Shown here: positions 8,910 to 20,929 of the stretch, one piece after another
Position numbering within the stretch: the first letter of the stretch is position 1
How the letters are laid out: every line of letters starts with the position of its first letter
Origin: an uncultured Clostridia bacterium
GTDB lineage: Bacteria; Bacillota; Clostridia; Christensenellales; Pumilibacteraceae
DNA length: 44,633 bases
Direction of reading: 5' to 3'
Assembly (NCBI GenBank): GCA_944362615.1
Contig: CALVTM010000023.1
Location: forward strand, 1 to 44,633
Notes under the pieces: generated by a model
What the model saw: only the letters and a program-made list of their open reading frames with translations
What the model was told of the DNA's origin: nothing
Databases searched by the model: none
Translations under genes and position numbers: made by a program

Positions 8910-9781
8910 TCTACGTTTCTGATTTGCTCCTTTATCTTTTCAAGCTCATTTTTCATTTCTATAACGAACTTTGTAAGCTCAAGGTCATTTGCTTTACTTC
9001 CCATTGTGTTGATTTCTCTGTTCATTTCCTGTGAGAGGAAATCCAATCTTCTGCCTTGAGGTTCGTCACTTTCCAAAGCAGTATTGAACTGTGAAATATG
9101 AGAAGTAAGTCGCGAAACTTCCTCATTTATATCGCACTTATCCGCAAATACCGCAACTTCCGTAGCTATACGAGCTTCATCCACAGCAGGTTGATCTAAA
9201 AGCTCGGCTATTCGTTTATTGAGCTTATCCCGATAATCTATCACGACAAGAGGTGCGCGTACGCTTACAGCATTGAGATGCGACGTAATGTTCCCGACGA
9301 GTCTTGAAAGATCCGCTTTTGCGCTTATTCCTTCCACTTTTCTCATTTCATCAAGTGCGGATGCCGCCGCTTTTGCCGCCGTCTCGAAAAGCTCTTTTAT
9401 CTCATCACGATCCTCTTCGGCAGCCGTGACTGTAAGGACATCAGGCATACGTATAACAGCCATTGTCGTTATGTCGTCGGCTGTGCCTAATCCATCGCGC
9501 ACTTGCTTCATTGCCGACAGATACTGTTCGGCAAGATAAAGATCCGCGGCTACCACTTTATCGGTTTCTCCCGTGACTTCGTAAGTGTAGTATACATCAA
9601 GCGTACCACGCTTTACTACTTCCTGTATCTGCTTTTTAACGCCGTCTTCGACGTATGAAAGAGATTTGGGAAAACGAGTGTTAATATCGAGAAAACGATT
9701 ATTAACCGCTTTAATCTCAATTGTGACTTTTCTGGTTTCGTTAGCAGCTTCGCCCTTGCCGTAGCCGGTCATGCTTTTCAT
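8906..9781 (-). CDS. yicC: YicC/YloC-family endoribonuclease
   Basis: A 291-residue protein starting MKSMTGYGKGEA, the signature N-terminus of the YicC family. The C-terminal DUF1732 part ends with RRLDFLSQEMNREINTMGSK, also highly conserved. E. coli YicC and B. subtilis YloC have been reported as RNases; a role in RNA turnover is inferred from that. It is the first gene of the long operon down to spoVM and has a promoter in the gap after ligA. In B. subtilis remA lies between this gene and gmk; here the two genes overlap directly. Confidence 0.93.
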   Translation of the reverse strand: MKSMTGYGKGEAANETRKVTIEIKAVNNRFLDINTRFPKSLSYVEDGVKKQIQEVVKRGTLDVYYTYEVTGETDKVVAADLYLAEQYLSAMKQVRDGLGTADDITTMAVIRMPDVLTVTAAEEDRDEIKELFETAAKAAASALDEMRKVEGISAKADLSRLVGNITSHLNAVSVRAPLVVIDYRDKLNKRIAELLDQPAVDEARIATEVAVFADKCDINEEVSRLTSHISQFNTALESDEPQGRRLDFLSQEMNREINTMGSKANDLELTKFVIEMKNELEKIKEQIRNVE

Positions 9782-9816
9782 GGGTAATACCTCTTACGCT
9801 TCGGTTTTATCCGTAT

Positions 9817-9847
9817 ATTATATAATAGCACTTTTATCCCCTGTAAA
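9817..9847 (-). promoter_or_regulatory. Promoter of the yicC-gmk-...-spoVM operon
   Basis: A TTTACA -35 box (9842-9847) starts directly after the ligA stop codon. The A/T-rich -10 region is either TATATA (9819-9824, spacer 17) or TATAAT (9817-9822, spacer 19). The yicC ATG lies about 35 bases further on. It is the only gap in an otherwise overlapping gene run. Confidence 0.6.
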
Positions 9848-13969
<4,122 letters not shown>

Positions 13970-13986
<17 letters not shown>

Positions 13987-14269
13987 TTTTCAATCTCTCC
14001 AAAGCTGTTTTATATCCGTCTGTACCATATTCAAGACATTTGTTTATGCGGCTTATCGTTGCAGTAGATGCTCCCGTTTCTGAAGATATTTCCTGATATG
14101 TCTTGCCGGCGCTCAAAAGTCTTGCAACATGAAATCTCTGCGCCATAGCCTGGATCTCAGAGACAGTGCAAAGATCTTCAAAAAAATCATAACACTCATC
14201 AATGTTCTTAAGTTGCATCACTGCACCGAAGAAACAATCGATATGTTCGTTTTTAAGCTTCCTGTTCAT
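13970..14269 (-). CDS. YerC/YecD family TrpR-like DNA-binding protein
   Basis: A 99-residue protein of the TrpR/YerC/YecD family. It has the family's ECYDFFEDLCTVSEIQAMAQR segment in two parts and a helix-turn-helix GKTYQEISSETGASTATISR followed by NKCLEYG. E. coli TrpR uses the same fold to bind operators; the target and ligand of YerC proteins are not known to me. In B. subtilis yerC is also close to pcrA and ligA. It has its own strong promoter and likely leads the yerC-pcrA-ligA transcript. Confidence 0.9.
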
Positions 14270-14300
14270 TTGATGTAAACCTCACAGATACTGTTTTAAT

Positions 14301-14329
14301 AGTTTAACACAGTAAAGCAAGGCTGTCAA
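14301..14329 (-). promoter_or_regulatory. Sigma-A-type promoter of yerC-pcrA-ligA
   Basis: Perfect -35 TTGACA at 14324-14329, 17-base spacer, -10 TAAACT at 14301-14306. The leader to the yerC ATG is about 25 bases. The -35 box overlaps the stop codon of the upstream hypothetical gene. Confidence 0.82.
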
Positions 14330-14733
14330 ACATATTTGCTTTTTTCCTTATAATATCGGTCTTTAAGCTCTCTGAATTTTGCTGACAATTCTAAAATATA
14401 TCTTTGTTTATTATCGGCATCCATGTGGTCAAACGCATCTTTATCCATAAGTAATCCGATAGGATTCATGACGTCTTCGTCACGATCAAGCATATCGCGT
14501 ACTTTAGAATACAGCAGCTCATCTCTTTCCGCAAAATCGTCACCGAGAGCGCGTCTTGTGTCCCGTTCGAATTCCAGCATTCGTTCATTATGCGCAGAAT
14601 GTATAAGCTCATTATTATTCGTCGCGCCCATTACCTTGTCGCGATCTTCCTGCATGCGCTGCCAATACCCCATTTTGAGTCTTTGTTTTGCAAGCAAAGC
14701 TCGTCTTTTTATCTCACTGATCTCCTTTTTCAT
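14326..14733 (-). CDS. Hypothetical protein, charged and probably all-helical
   Basis: A 135-residue protein that I do not recognise. It begins MKKEISEIKRRALLAKQRL and is rich in Lys, Arg, Glu and Asp, with no hydrophobic membrane segment, signal peptide or cysteine motif. The middle and C-terminal parts (ELSAKFRELKDRYYKEKSKY) look helical and possibly coiled-coil. I chose the ATG at 14733 because GGAGG lies five bases upstream; the frame stays open to an ATG at 14784, but that start has no ribosome binding site. It has its own weak promoter and stands alone between rpsU and yerC. Confidence 0.7.
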   Translation of the reverse strand: MKKEISEIKRRALLAKQRLKMGYWQRMQEDRDKVMGATNNNELIHSAHNERMLEFERDTRRALGDDFAERDELLYSKVRDMLDRDEDVMNPIGLLMDKDAFDHMDADNKQRYILELSAKFRELKDRYYKEKSKYV

Positions 14734-14755
14734 AACTGCCTCCGTGTTTTTCTGT

Positions 14756-14784
14756 ATTGTAACATGCATAATGTCGAAAATCAC
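14756..14784 (-). promoter_or_regulatory. Possible extended -10 promoter of the hypothetical gene
   Basis: TGT followed by TACAAT (-10 at 14756-14761) forms an extended -10. A poor -35 match, GTGATT, lies at 14779-14784 with a 17-base spacer. The start codon is 22 bases downstream of the -10. Confidence 0.4.
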
Positions 14785-14945
14785 ACGGTCTGCATAATTA
14801 GTCTTTTATCGACAAAGTTCTTACATGATTTATGAATATTTGAAAAAACAATGAAACAAACGCATTCAGAATGCACCTGATACTGCTCCGCTTTTTACCG
14901 GTTTATATTTATGTGATCTGATATAACTTCTGGCTCAAAATTAAA
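14785..14945. other. Intergenic stretch without a recognised gene
   Basis: An A/T-rich gap between the hypothetical gene and the rpsU terminator. I see no reading frame with a credible ribosome binding site on either strand and no RNA family I recognise. Confidence 0.5.
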
Positions 14946-14975
14946 GGACTGTCGCATTACTCAATGCAACAGTCC
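14937..14975 (-). terminator. Rho-independent terminator of rpsU
   Basis: A 12-base-pair stem (GGACTGTTGCAT pairing with ATGCGACAGTCC, one mismatch allowing) at 14946-14975 is followed on the minus strand by TTTAATTTT. It begins about a dozen bases after the rpsU stop. Confidence 0.85.
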
Positions 14976-14987
14976 ATTTTATACTGA

Positions 14988-15167
14988 TTAACCTTTATTG
15001 TTACGCTTGCGCGCAGCCTCAGATTTCTTCTTTCTCCTCACGGAAGGCTTTTCGTAGTATTCCTTTTTGCGGAGATCGCCGAGTATGTTGTCTTTCTGGC
15101 ACTTTCTCTTAAAACGCTTGAGCGCGCTCTCAAGAGATTCATTCTCGCCTACTCTTACAACTGACAT
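14988..15167 (-). CDS. rpsU: 30S ribosomal protein S21
   Basis: A 59-residue basic protein starting [20 protein letters not shown], the conserved S21 N-terminus, and ending in a cluster of Arg and Lys. [19 protein letters not shown] is the conserved C-terminal region. AAGGAGG lies just upstream of the ATG. It has its own strong promoter and terminator, so it can be a single-gene transcript inside a block that otherwise follows the dnaK-mtaB order of Firmicutes. S21 binds near the anti-Shine-Dalgarno region of 16S rRNA. Confidence 0.96.
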   Translation of the reverse strand: MSVVRVGENESLESALKRFKRKCQKDNILGDLRKKEYYEKPSVRRKKKSEAARKRNNKG

Positions 15168-15222
15168 ATTTACACCTCCTTCCCGTTCGGATAAATTAGT
15201 TCGCTATGAACTTAGCTTGATT

Positions 15223-15251
15223 ATTTTACACTTTCCGAAAGCTTTTGTCAA
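15223..15251 (-). promoter_or_regulatory. Sigma-A-type promoter of rpsU
   Basis: Perfect -35 TTGACA at 15246-15251, 17-base spacer and -10 TAAAAT at 15223-15228. The predicted leader to the rpsU ATG is about 50 bases and contains the AAGGAGG site. Confidence 0.87.
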
Positions 15252-15292
15252 CGATTTAGCCCCACCGGAGAGTTAAAATATTTTGTAAGTGC

Positions 15293-15640
15293 TTATTTTT
15301 TTCTGAGATCGGGAAAATCCAGAGCCTGTCCGCCGAGTATGTGTACATGAAGATGGAAAACAGACTGTCCTGCATCGTCGCCCTGATTTATAACAAGCCT
15401 GTAGCCGTTTTTAAGTCCGAGCTGATCCGCAAGTCCGGGAATTTTTTTAAGACCGCGCATTAATGCCGCTCCGTCTTCTTCCGTCATTTCGCTGATAAGT
15501 TTATAGTGGCGTTTGGGGATCATAAGATAGTGCTTGTCCGCTTTGGGATCGATATCGCGTATAATAAATACGTCATTATCCTCGTATACCTTTTCTGAAG
15601 GTATTTCTCCGTTGTTGATTTTACAGAAAATGCAATCCAT
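15293..15640 (-). CDS. HIT family protein (HinT-like purine nucleoside phosphoramidase)
   Basis: A 115-residue protein with the histidine triad FHLHVHILGG (His96, His98, His100). The N-terminal DCIFCKINNGEIPSEKVYED is the usual HinT/PKCI-like start, with a Cys pair that may bind metal. Family members hydrolyse AMP-lysine and related phosphoramidates. The start shares one base with the mtaB stop (TAATG). Its physiological role here is unknown, but the mtaB-hit-rpsU order is common in Clostridia. Confidence 0.92.
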   Translation of the reverse strand: MDCIFCKINNGEIPSEKVYEDNDVFIIRDIDPKADKHYLMIPKRHYKLISEMTEEDGAALMRGLKKIPGLADQLGLKNGYRLVINQGDDAGQSVFHLHVHILGGQALDFPDLRKK

Positions 15641-16881
15641 TATATTACTCCTTCCTTATATAATTTTGTAACCGTTATATCGGCTATTTCACCCGGTTCA
15701 ACATCTTTTGCGTATACTCTCACGTAATTGGTCGAGTATCCGCAGGCAATTTCGTTCTCCTTTTCTTCAAAGTATACAGATAAAGTTTTTCCTGCCTGCG
15801 CTTTCAGAAATTCCCGTTTCAGCTCATTTTTTATCTTGCCGAGAACAGCCGCTCGCTGCCTCCGCAGCTCCATCGGCAGTTGAGTCATTTCTGCTGCGCG
15901 AGTTCCCTTGCGTTCACTGTATGGAAATACATGCATATCCGCAAATCCTACTTGTTTTACGAACGAACATGTGTTTTCAAAATCCTTTTCGCTTTCCGAC
16001 GGAAAACCGGCTATTATATCTGTGGTTATGCCGGCATCCGGAAAATATTTCCGGATCAGTTCCACAGCTTTCAGATATCTTTCGCAGTCGTAATGTCTGT
16101 TCATCGCTTTAAGAACATTGTCACATCCCGACTGGAGCGAAAGATGAAAATGATCGTTGAAGCCTGATGCGGATAAGGCTTCCAGCAGTTTATCGTCAAT
16201 TACTGTGCATTCAAAAGAGCTGAGTCTTTTTCTCACATTGAGAGAGCCGAGCGCCTTAACAGCATCAGCTAAAGACAGCCCTATATCCTTTCCGTATGAC
16301 GATACGTCGATCCCGGTGAGCACGATTTCTTTTGTTCTTAAAGCAGCCGCTGTCGCCTCTTCCACGATCGACTCTATCGAACGAGAACGGCATCTTCCAC
16401 GAAGGTACGGAATAATGCAGTATGAACAGAAGTTATTGCAGCCATCCTGAATTTTGATATAATCCCTTGTTTTTTCATGCGCAGGTAAACACATGTTTTC
16501 ATATACAGTCGGCGGCTGAGATATATTAATCCGCTCAGAACCTGCTATGTCAGACATAATACGTTGAACAATCTCAGATTTTTTGCTTGTTCCGCCGATA
16601 TATACCACATTTTCAATCCTGTTAAACGGCGCAGGATCGTTCATACTGCTGCAACCTGTTATATATATTCGCGCATTAGGATTGAATCTCAGACACTTTC
16701 TTGCGTACTGACGGCTTTTGCGATCAGCTTCAGCCGTTACAGAACAGGTATTTACTACATATACGTCTGCATATGTCTGCTCTTCCGTTACTTCTGCCCC
16801 GCAAGCTCTGAGCTCAGTTATGACCGAACGGCTTTCGCATTCGTTTACTTTACATCCGAGAGTTAGTACGGCGACTTTCAT
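15640..16881 (-). CDS. mtaB: tRNA t6A37 methylthiotransferase MtaB
   Basis: A radical SAM methylthiotransferase converting t6A37 to ms2t6A37 in tRNA. The N-terminal MTTase domain has its three cluster cysteines (Cys10 in TLGCKVN, Cys46 in NTCSVT, Cys77 in TGCSS). The radical SAM motif is CNNFCSYC (Cys148, Cys152, Cys155). A C-terminal TRAM domain follows residue 350. I chose the ATG at 16881 (413 residues), which overlaps the rsmE stop by four bases and has GGAG upstream; two other in-frame ATGs lie within 15 bases upstream. TLGCKVN points to MtaB rather than MiaB. Confidence 0.94.
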   Translation of the reverse strand: MKVAVLTLGCKVNECESRSVITELRACGAEVTEEQTYADVYVVNTCSVTAEADRKSRQYARKCLRFNPNARIYITGCSSMNDPAPFNRIENVVYIGGTSKKSEIVQRIMSDIAGSERINISQPPTVYENMCLPAHEKTRDYIKIQDGCNNFCSYCIIPYLRGRCRSRSIESIVEEATAAALRTKEIVLTGIDVSSYGKDIGLSLADAVKALGSLNVRKRLSSFECTVIDDKLLEALSASGFNDHFHLSLQSGCDNVLKAMNRHYDCERYLKAVELIRKYFPDAGITTDIIAGFPSESEKDFENTCSFVKQVGFADMHVFPYSERKGTRAAEMTQLPMELRRQRAAVLGKIKNELKREFLKAQAGKTLSVYFEEKENEIACGYSTNYVRVYAKDVEPGEIADITVTKLYKEGVI

Positions 16882-17594
16882 TTCCATTCTCCGCAAAGTT
16901 GCATTATGACTGCGGCTCCGGCTATTGCGGCAGTTTCGGCACGAAGTATGCGTTTGCCCAATGTAACGCTTTTTATTCCCGCGCTCAGAGCGGCGGTTAC
17001 CTCTTCATCGGAAAATCCGCCTTCCGGCCCTATCACAAGCGCTATACTCTTTTCATCGCCGTGAATGACGTCCCCCAGCCTCAGACCTGCATTATATGCT
17101 CCTTCATAGGCAAAAACCGAGCTGTCATATTTTGAAAGTTCGGAAATAACTTCTTGAAAATTCTTTACCTCAGAAATCTCCGGTATTACAGCGCGTCCGC
17201 ATTGCTTGGATGCTTCGTGCGCCGTACGCAACAGTCGTTCGGTTTTTTCCGTATTTTTTACAGTCCTGTCACATACAAAAGGCACAATTTTTCGTACGCC
17301 GAGTTCAGTAAGTTTCTGAACCTCGAGCTCTGTTTTGTCGCCTTTAAGAAGCGCAATATATACGCAAAGAAACAGATCCGGTTCAGTAGGATTTACATAC
17401 TGCTCTATAAATTCAAGCGTAACTGAAGTTTTATCAAACGAAACGATCTCATATATGTAGTCATTTCCGTCGTTGGGGCATACTACTATTCTGTCGCCCT
17501 GTCTCGCCCGCAATACTTCAGCAAGATGCTTTCTTTCGTCTCCGGTAAGTTTTAATATGGGTTTATCCGCTTTCTCGACAAAAAATCTTCTCAC
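16878..17594 (-). CDS. rsmE: 16S rRNA (uracil-1498-N3)-methyltransferase RsmE
   Basis: A 238-residue SPOUT-fold methyltransferase with an N-terminal PUA-like domain. The knot-forming SAM motifs ALVIGPEGGFSDEEV and LGKRILRAETAA are diagnostic. It methylates U1498 of 16S rRNA. The start overlaps the prmA stop by four bases, and the order prmA-rsmE-mtaB is standard in Firmicutes. Confidence 0.95.
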   Translation of the reverse strand: MRRFFVEKADKPILKLTGDERKHLAEVLRARQGDRIVVCPNDGNDYIYEIVSFDKTSVTLEFIEQYVNPTEPDLFLCVYIALLKGDKTELEVQKLTELGVRKIVPFVCDRTVKNTEKTERLLRTAHEASKQCGRAVIPEISEVKNFQEVISELSKYDSSVFAYEGAYNAGLRLGDVIHGDEKSIALVIGPEGGFSDEEVTAALSAGIKSVTLGKRILRAETAAIAGAAVIMQLCGEWK

Positions 17595-18490
17595 TTCTTC
17601 ACCGCCGCGTACGCTCTCCAGCCGTTCTTGTTTTTCTCGCCTGCTTTTTCAAACATTCCGCTTCTGAAAAAAGCATTTTCTATTTCTTCTGCACGCGCAT
17701 CTATTATGCCGCTCATTATTATGGTACTTCCGCATTCCATCACTTCAGGCAATGATTCGCGAAGTCTGAGCAGAATGTCAGCTGTAAGATTGGCGAGGAC
17801 AAGCTCTGCCTTACCGTTGTATTTTTCGGCAAGGTCACCGCATATTACCTCTGCTTCCATACCGTTGCATTCAAGATTTTTGCCCGTAGCTTCCGTGGCT
17901 TGCGGATCTATATCTATAAAACTACATGAGGATGCGCCGAGAGCAAGCGCAGCTATACCGAGTATGCCGCTTCCGCATCCTACATCAAGTACGACTTTGC
18001 CGGACACATCCATGTCGGAAAGTAATGTCAGGCACATGCCGGTGGATTCATGCAGACCTGTTCCGAAAGCCATGCCGGGATCTATGAGGATTTTAGTTTT
18101 GGAATAATCGCCGTCCATCCACTTGGGAACTACTATTATTTTTCCGAAGTCAAGCGGCGAATAGTATTTTTTCCATTCATTTTCCCAGTCCGCCGAGTCT
18201 TTTACGGAAACGGTGATTTCTGCATCTCTGCCAAGATATCCGCGCAAAGTTTCCTCGAGCGCGGAAATGTCTGCATCTTCGTCAAAACAACCCGTGACGA
18301 ACGCATATGAGGGCATATTGCGAACGAGAGATTCATCATAATAATCCCAGTTACCTTTTGAACTGAGCACTTCTTTTATATCTTCGCTGTCTGTTACGGA
18401 CGCTCCTGCACTGCCCGCTTCTATCATCGCACAAGAGGCAAGTTCGGTTTCATCGTGATTCGTTTTAACTGTTACCTGTTTGTATTTCAT
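17591..18490 (-). CDS. prmA: Ribosomal protein L11 methyltransferase
   Basis: A 299-residue protein with an N-terminal L11-recognition domain and a C-terminal Rossmann methyltransferase (SAM loop VLDVGCGSGILGIAALALG; LANLTADIL is the NxxA-type substrate motif region). Family members trimethylate lysines of L11. The start MKYKQVTVKT fits the family N-terminus. The ATG lies only ten bases after a strong terminator hairpin, with no Shine-Dalgarno sequence in those ten bases. Expression by read-through from dnaK seems likely but is not shown. In most Firmicutes dnaJ precedes this gene; here it does not. Confidence 0.93.
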   Translation of the reverse strand: MKYKQVTVKTNHDETELASCAMIEAGSAGASVTDSEDIKEVLSSKGNWDYYDESLVRNMPSYAFVTGCFDEDADISALEETLRGYLGRDAEITVSVKDSADWENEWKKYYSPLDFGKIIVVPKWMDGDYSKTKILIDPGMAFGTGLHESTGMCLTLLSDMDVSGKVVLDVGCGSGILGIAALALGASSCSFIDIDPQATEATGKNLECNGMEAEVICGDLAEKYNGKAELVLANLTADILLRLRESLPEVMECGSTIIMSGIIDARAEEIENAFFRSGMFEKAGEKNKNGWRAYAAVKK

Positions 18491-18500
18491 AAATAAAATC

Positions 18501-18534
18501 GTAAGGAAAGCCCGCGAAAGCGGGCTTTCCTTAC
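18501..18534 (-). terminator. Strong terminator after dnaK
   Basis: A perfect 15-base-pair stem with a TTTC loop, followed on the minus strand by GATTTTATTT. It closes hrcA-grpE-dnaK and is located 11 bases from the dnaK stop. The U-tract is interrupted, so partial read-through into prmA is plausible. Confidence 0.88.
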
Positions 18535-18545
18535 CCTTGATTCAA

Positions 18546-20324
18546 TTACTGTGCGTTACCGTTGTCTGTCTGCTGTGAATTGTCAGCGTTCTGCTGATAA
18601 AGCTTTGAGAATACGGCATCCGACTTTTTAGAGAGCTCTTCTGTTGCTTCGCGAATCTTATCTCCGTCGTCCGTCTTAAGAGCTTCCTTAACTTTTTCCA
18701 TCTCTTTTTCAAGTTCTTCTTTGTCTGCGGGATCAACTTTATCACCGTTTTCACGGAAGAATTTTTCGATGGAGAACACAAGAGCGTCTGCCTTATTTTT
18801 GGTTTCAACAAGCTCTTTGCGCTTATTGTCCTCTTCGGCGAACTTTTCAGCATCCTTAATAGCGTCCTGTATCTGATCCTCACTAAGGTTGGAAGATGCA
18901 GTGATCGTAATGCTCTGCTCTTTACCCGTGCCCTTATCTTTTGCACTTACATGGACTATACCGTTTGCATCGATATCGAAAGTAACTTCGATCTGAGGTA
19001 CACCTCTGGGTGCAGGCGGAATGCCTCCCAGCTCAAAACGTCCTATCGTCTTATTATCCGCTGCCATCGGACGTTCACCCTGAAGGACATGTATGTCTAC
19101 AGAAGGCTGATTATCCGCTGCCGTGGAGAATACCTGTGACTTTTTGGTAGGTATCGTCGTATTACGATCGATTATCTTTGTGAATACTCCGCCCATAGTT
19201 TCGATACCGAGCGAAAGCGGGGTGACATCAAGAAGAAGCACGTCTTTGACTTCACCGCCGAGCACACCGCCCTGAATTGCTGCACCGATAGCGACGCATT
19301 CATCGGGATTGATGCCCTTGAACGGCTCTTTATCCGTAAGCTTACGTACGGCCTCTACAACAGCAGGAATACGCGTTGAACCGCCGACAAGTATAACTTT
19401 TTCTATGTCATTAACGGTAAGATTAGCATCGGACAGCGCACGCTTGCTGAGCGTGATAGTACGCTCTACAAGATCGGAAGTTAATGCATCAAACTTACTT
19501 CTCGTAAGCTCGCACTCAAAGTTGATCGGACCGGAAGGACCGAATGACAGGAAAGGAAGACTGATAAGAGTCTTTTGAAGCTGAGAAAGCTCGATCTTAG
19601 CCTTTTCAGCAGCTTCCTTAAGACGCTGCATAGCCATTCTGTCACCTTTGAGATCTATGTTGTTCTCGCGCTTGAACTGATCAACAATGTAGTCAATGAT
19701 CCTCTGGTCAAAGTCATCGCCACCCAGTCTGTTATCGCCTGCCGTTGCAACGACTTCAAACACTCCGTCACCCACTTCAAGAATGGATATATCAAAAGTA
19801 CCGCCGCCAAGGTCATAAACGAATATCTTATGGTTGCTTCCAGCGCCTTTATCCAAGCCGTATGCAAGCGCTGCTGCCGTAGGCTCGTTAATTATACGAA
19901 GCACTTCAAGACCTGCAATTCTGCCTGCATCCTTTGTCGCCTGACGCTGTGCATCCGTAAAGTAAGCAGGGACAGTTATAACTGCCTGGGACACGGGCTC
20001 ACCTATATATGCTTCAGCATCCTGCTTCAGCTTTGTAAGTATCATTGCCGATATTTCCTGAGGCGAATACGTTTTCTCGTCTATTTTGATTTTTCTGTCC
20101 GAACCCATATCCCTTTTAATGGATATTACCGTTCTTTCAGGGTTTGCAACCGCCTGACGTTTAGCTACCTGTCCTACAAGTCTCTCACCGTCTTTGGAAA
20201 ATCCCACTACGGAAGGTGTCGTTCTTGAACCTTCTGAGTTGGGTATGACTACCGGATCACCGCCTTCAAGAACAGCTACACATGAGTTGGTAGTACCAAG
20301 ATCTATACCTATAATCTTTCCCAT
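18546..20324 (-). CDS. dnaK: Chaperone DnaK (Hsp70)
   Basis: A 592-residue Hsp70. The nucleotide-binding domain starts [18 protein letters not shown] and includes [11 protein letters not shown] and [13 protein letters not shown] [14 protein letters not shown]. The substrate-binding domain begins near residue 380 ([14 protein letters not shown]). The C-terminal lid ends in a short Gln/Asn-rich tail, [14 protein letters not shown]. It is slightly shorter than the about 610 residues common in Firmicutes. GGAGG precedes the ATG. It is third in the HrcA regulon operon. The expected dnaJ partner does not follow it. Confidence 0.97.
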   Translation of the reverse strand: MGKIIGIDLGTTNSCVAVLEGGDPVVIPNSEGSRTTPSVVGFSKDGERLVGQVAKRQAVANPERTVISIKRDMGSDRKIKIDEKTYSPQEISAMILTKLKQDAEAYIGEPVSQAVITVPAYFTDAQRQATKDAGRIAGLEVLRIINEPTAAALAYGLDKGAGSNHKIFVYDLGGGTFDISILEVGDGVFEVVATAGDNRLGGDDFDQRIIDYIVDQFKRENNIDLKGDRMAMQRLKEAAEKAKIELSQLQKTLISLPFLSFGPSGPINFECELTRSKFDALTSDLVERTITLSKRALSDANLTVNDIEKVILVGGSTRIPAVVEAVRKLTDKEPFKGINPDECVAIGAAIQGGVLGGEVKDVLLLDVTPLSLGIETMGGVFTKIIDRNTTIPTKKSQVFSTAADNQPSVDIHVLQGERPMAADNKTIGRFELGGIPPAPRGVPQIEVTFDIDANGIVHVSAKDKGTGKEQSITITASSNLSEDQIQDAIKDAEKFAEEDNKRKELVETKNKADALVFSIEKFFRENGDKVDPADKEELEKEMEKVKEALKTDDGDKIREATEELSKKSDAVFSKLYQQNADNSQQTDNGNAQ

Positions 20325-20353
20325 TTTTATATCCTCCGAAAACTGATTTTAAT

Positions 20354-20914
20354 TTATTCAGCGACTTTAACTACGCTGTGACGTAGCACTTTATCGCCTA
20401 TCATATATCCCTTACGGAATACTTCCATAACATTACCCGACATATCTTCATGCTCAGCAGGGACTCTCAGTATAGCTTCGTGAAGTTCGGGATCAAACGG
20501 TTTACCGAGCGCTTTAATTTCAGTAACACCATAAGTACTCATCAGATTTTCCAGCTCACGGCTTATCATTTTAACACCCTGCGCCACGCTCTCATCATTT
20601 ATCATTCCGAGCGCATTATCGATTACATCGACAACCGGCAGTATCTTTTCCATGACATCCGCTACACCCTCATCTCTTACTTTTTTGATTTGTTCGTTTG
20701 TGCGTTTTTTGTAATTATCGAAATCCGCCTGCAACCGTACGTACATTGTGTTAAGATCTTTAGCACGGGCGAGATTTTTTTCACTCTCTGCAACCGTACG
20801 CTCAAGCGTATCTTCAAGATCTTTTATACGGGCGGTAAAATCAACAGTTTCCGATTCGCACTCATTGATCTTATCTTCAGATTCCGCTTCCGCGCTTTTG
20901 TTTTCTTCTTCCAT
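20354..20914 (-). CDS. grpE: Nucleotide exchange factor GrpE
   Basis: A 186-residue protein. An acidic N-terminal part (residues 1-25) is followed by a long coiled-coil helix with RLQADFDNYKKRTNEQ, the family's conserved segment. The C-terminal beta domain includes GKPFDPELHEAI and VLRHSVVKVAE. GrpE promotes ADP release from DnaK. GGAGA lies upstream of the ATG. It sits between hrcA and dnaK in the standard order. Confidence 0.96.
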   Translation of the reverse strand: MEEENKSAEAESEDKINECESETVDFTARIKDLEDTLERTVAESEKNLARAKDLNTMYVRLQADFDNYKKRTNEQIKKVRDEGVADVMEKILPVVDVIDNALGMINDESVAQGVKMISRELENLMSTYGVTEIKALGKPFDPELHEAILRVPAEHEDMSGNVMEVFRKGYMIGDKVLRHSVVKVAE

Positions 20915-20929
20915 ATAAACTATCTCCGT

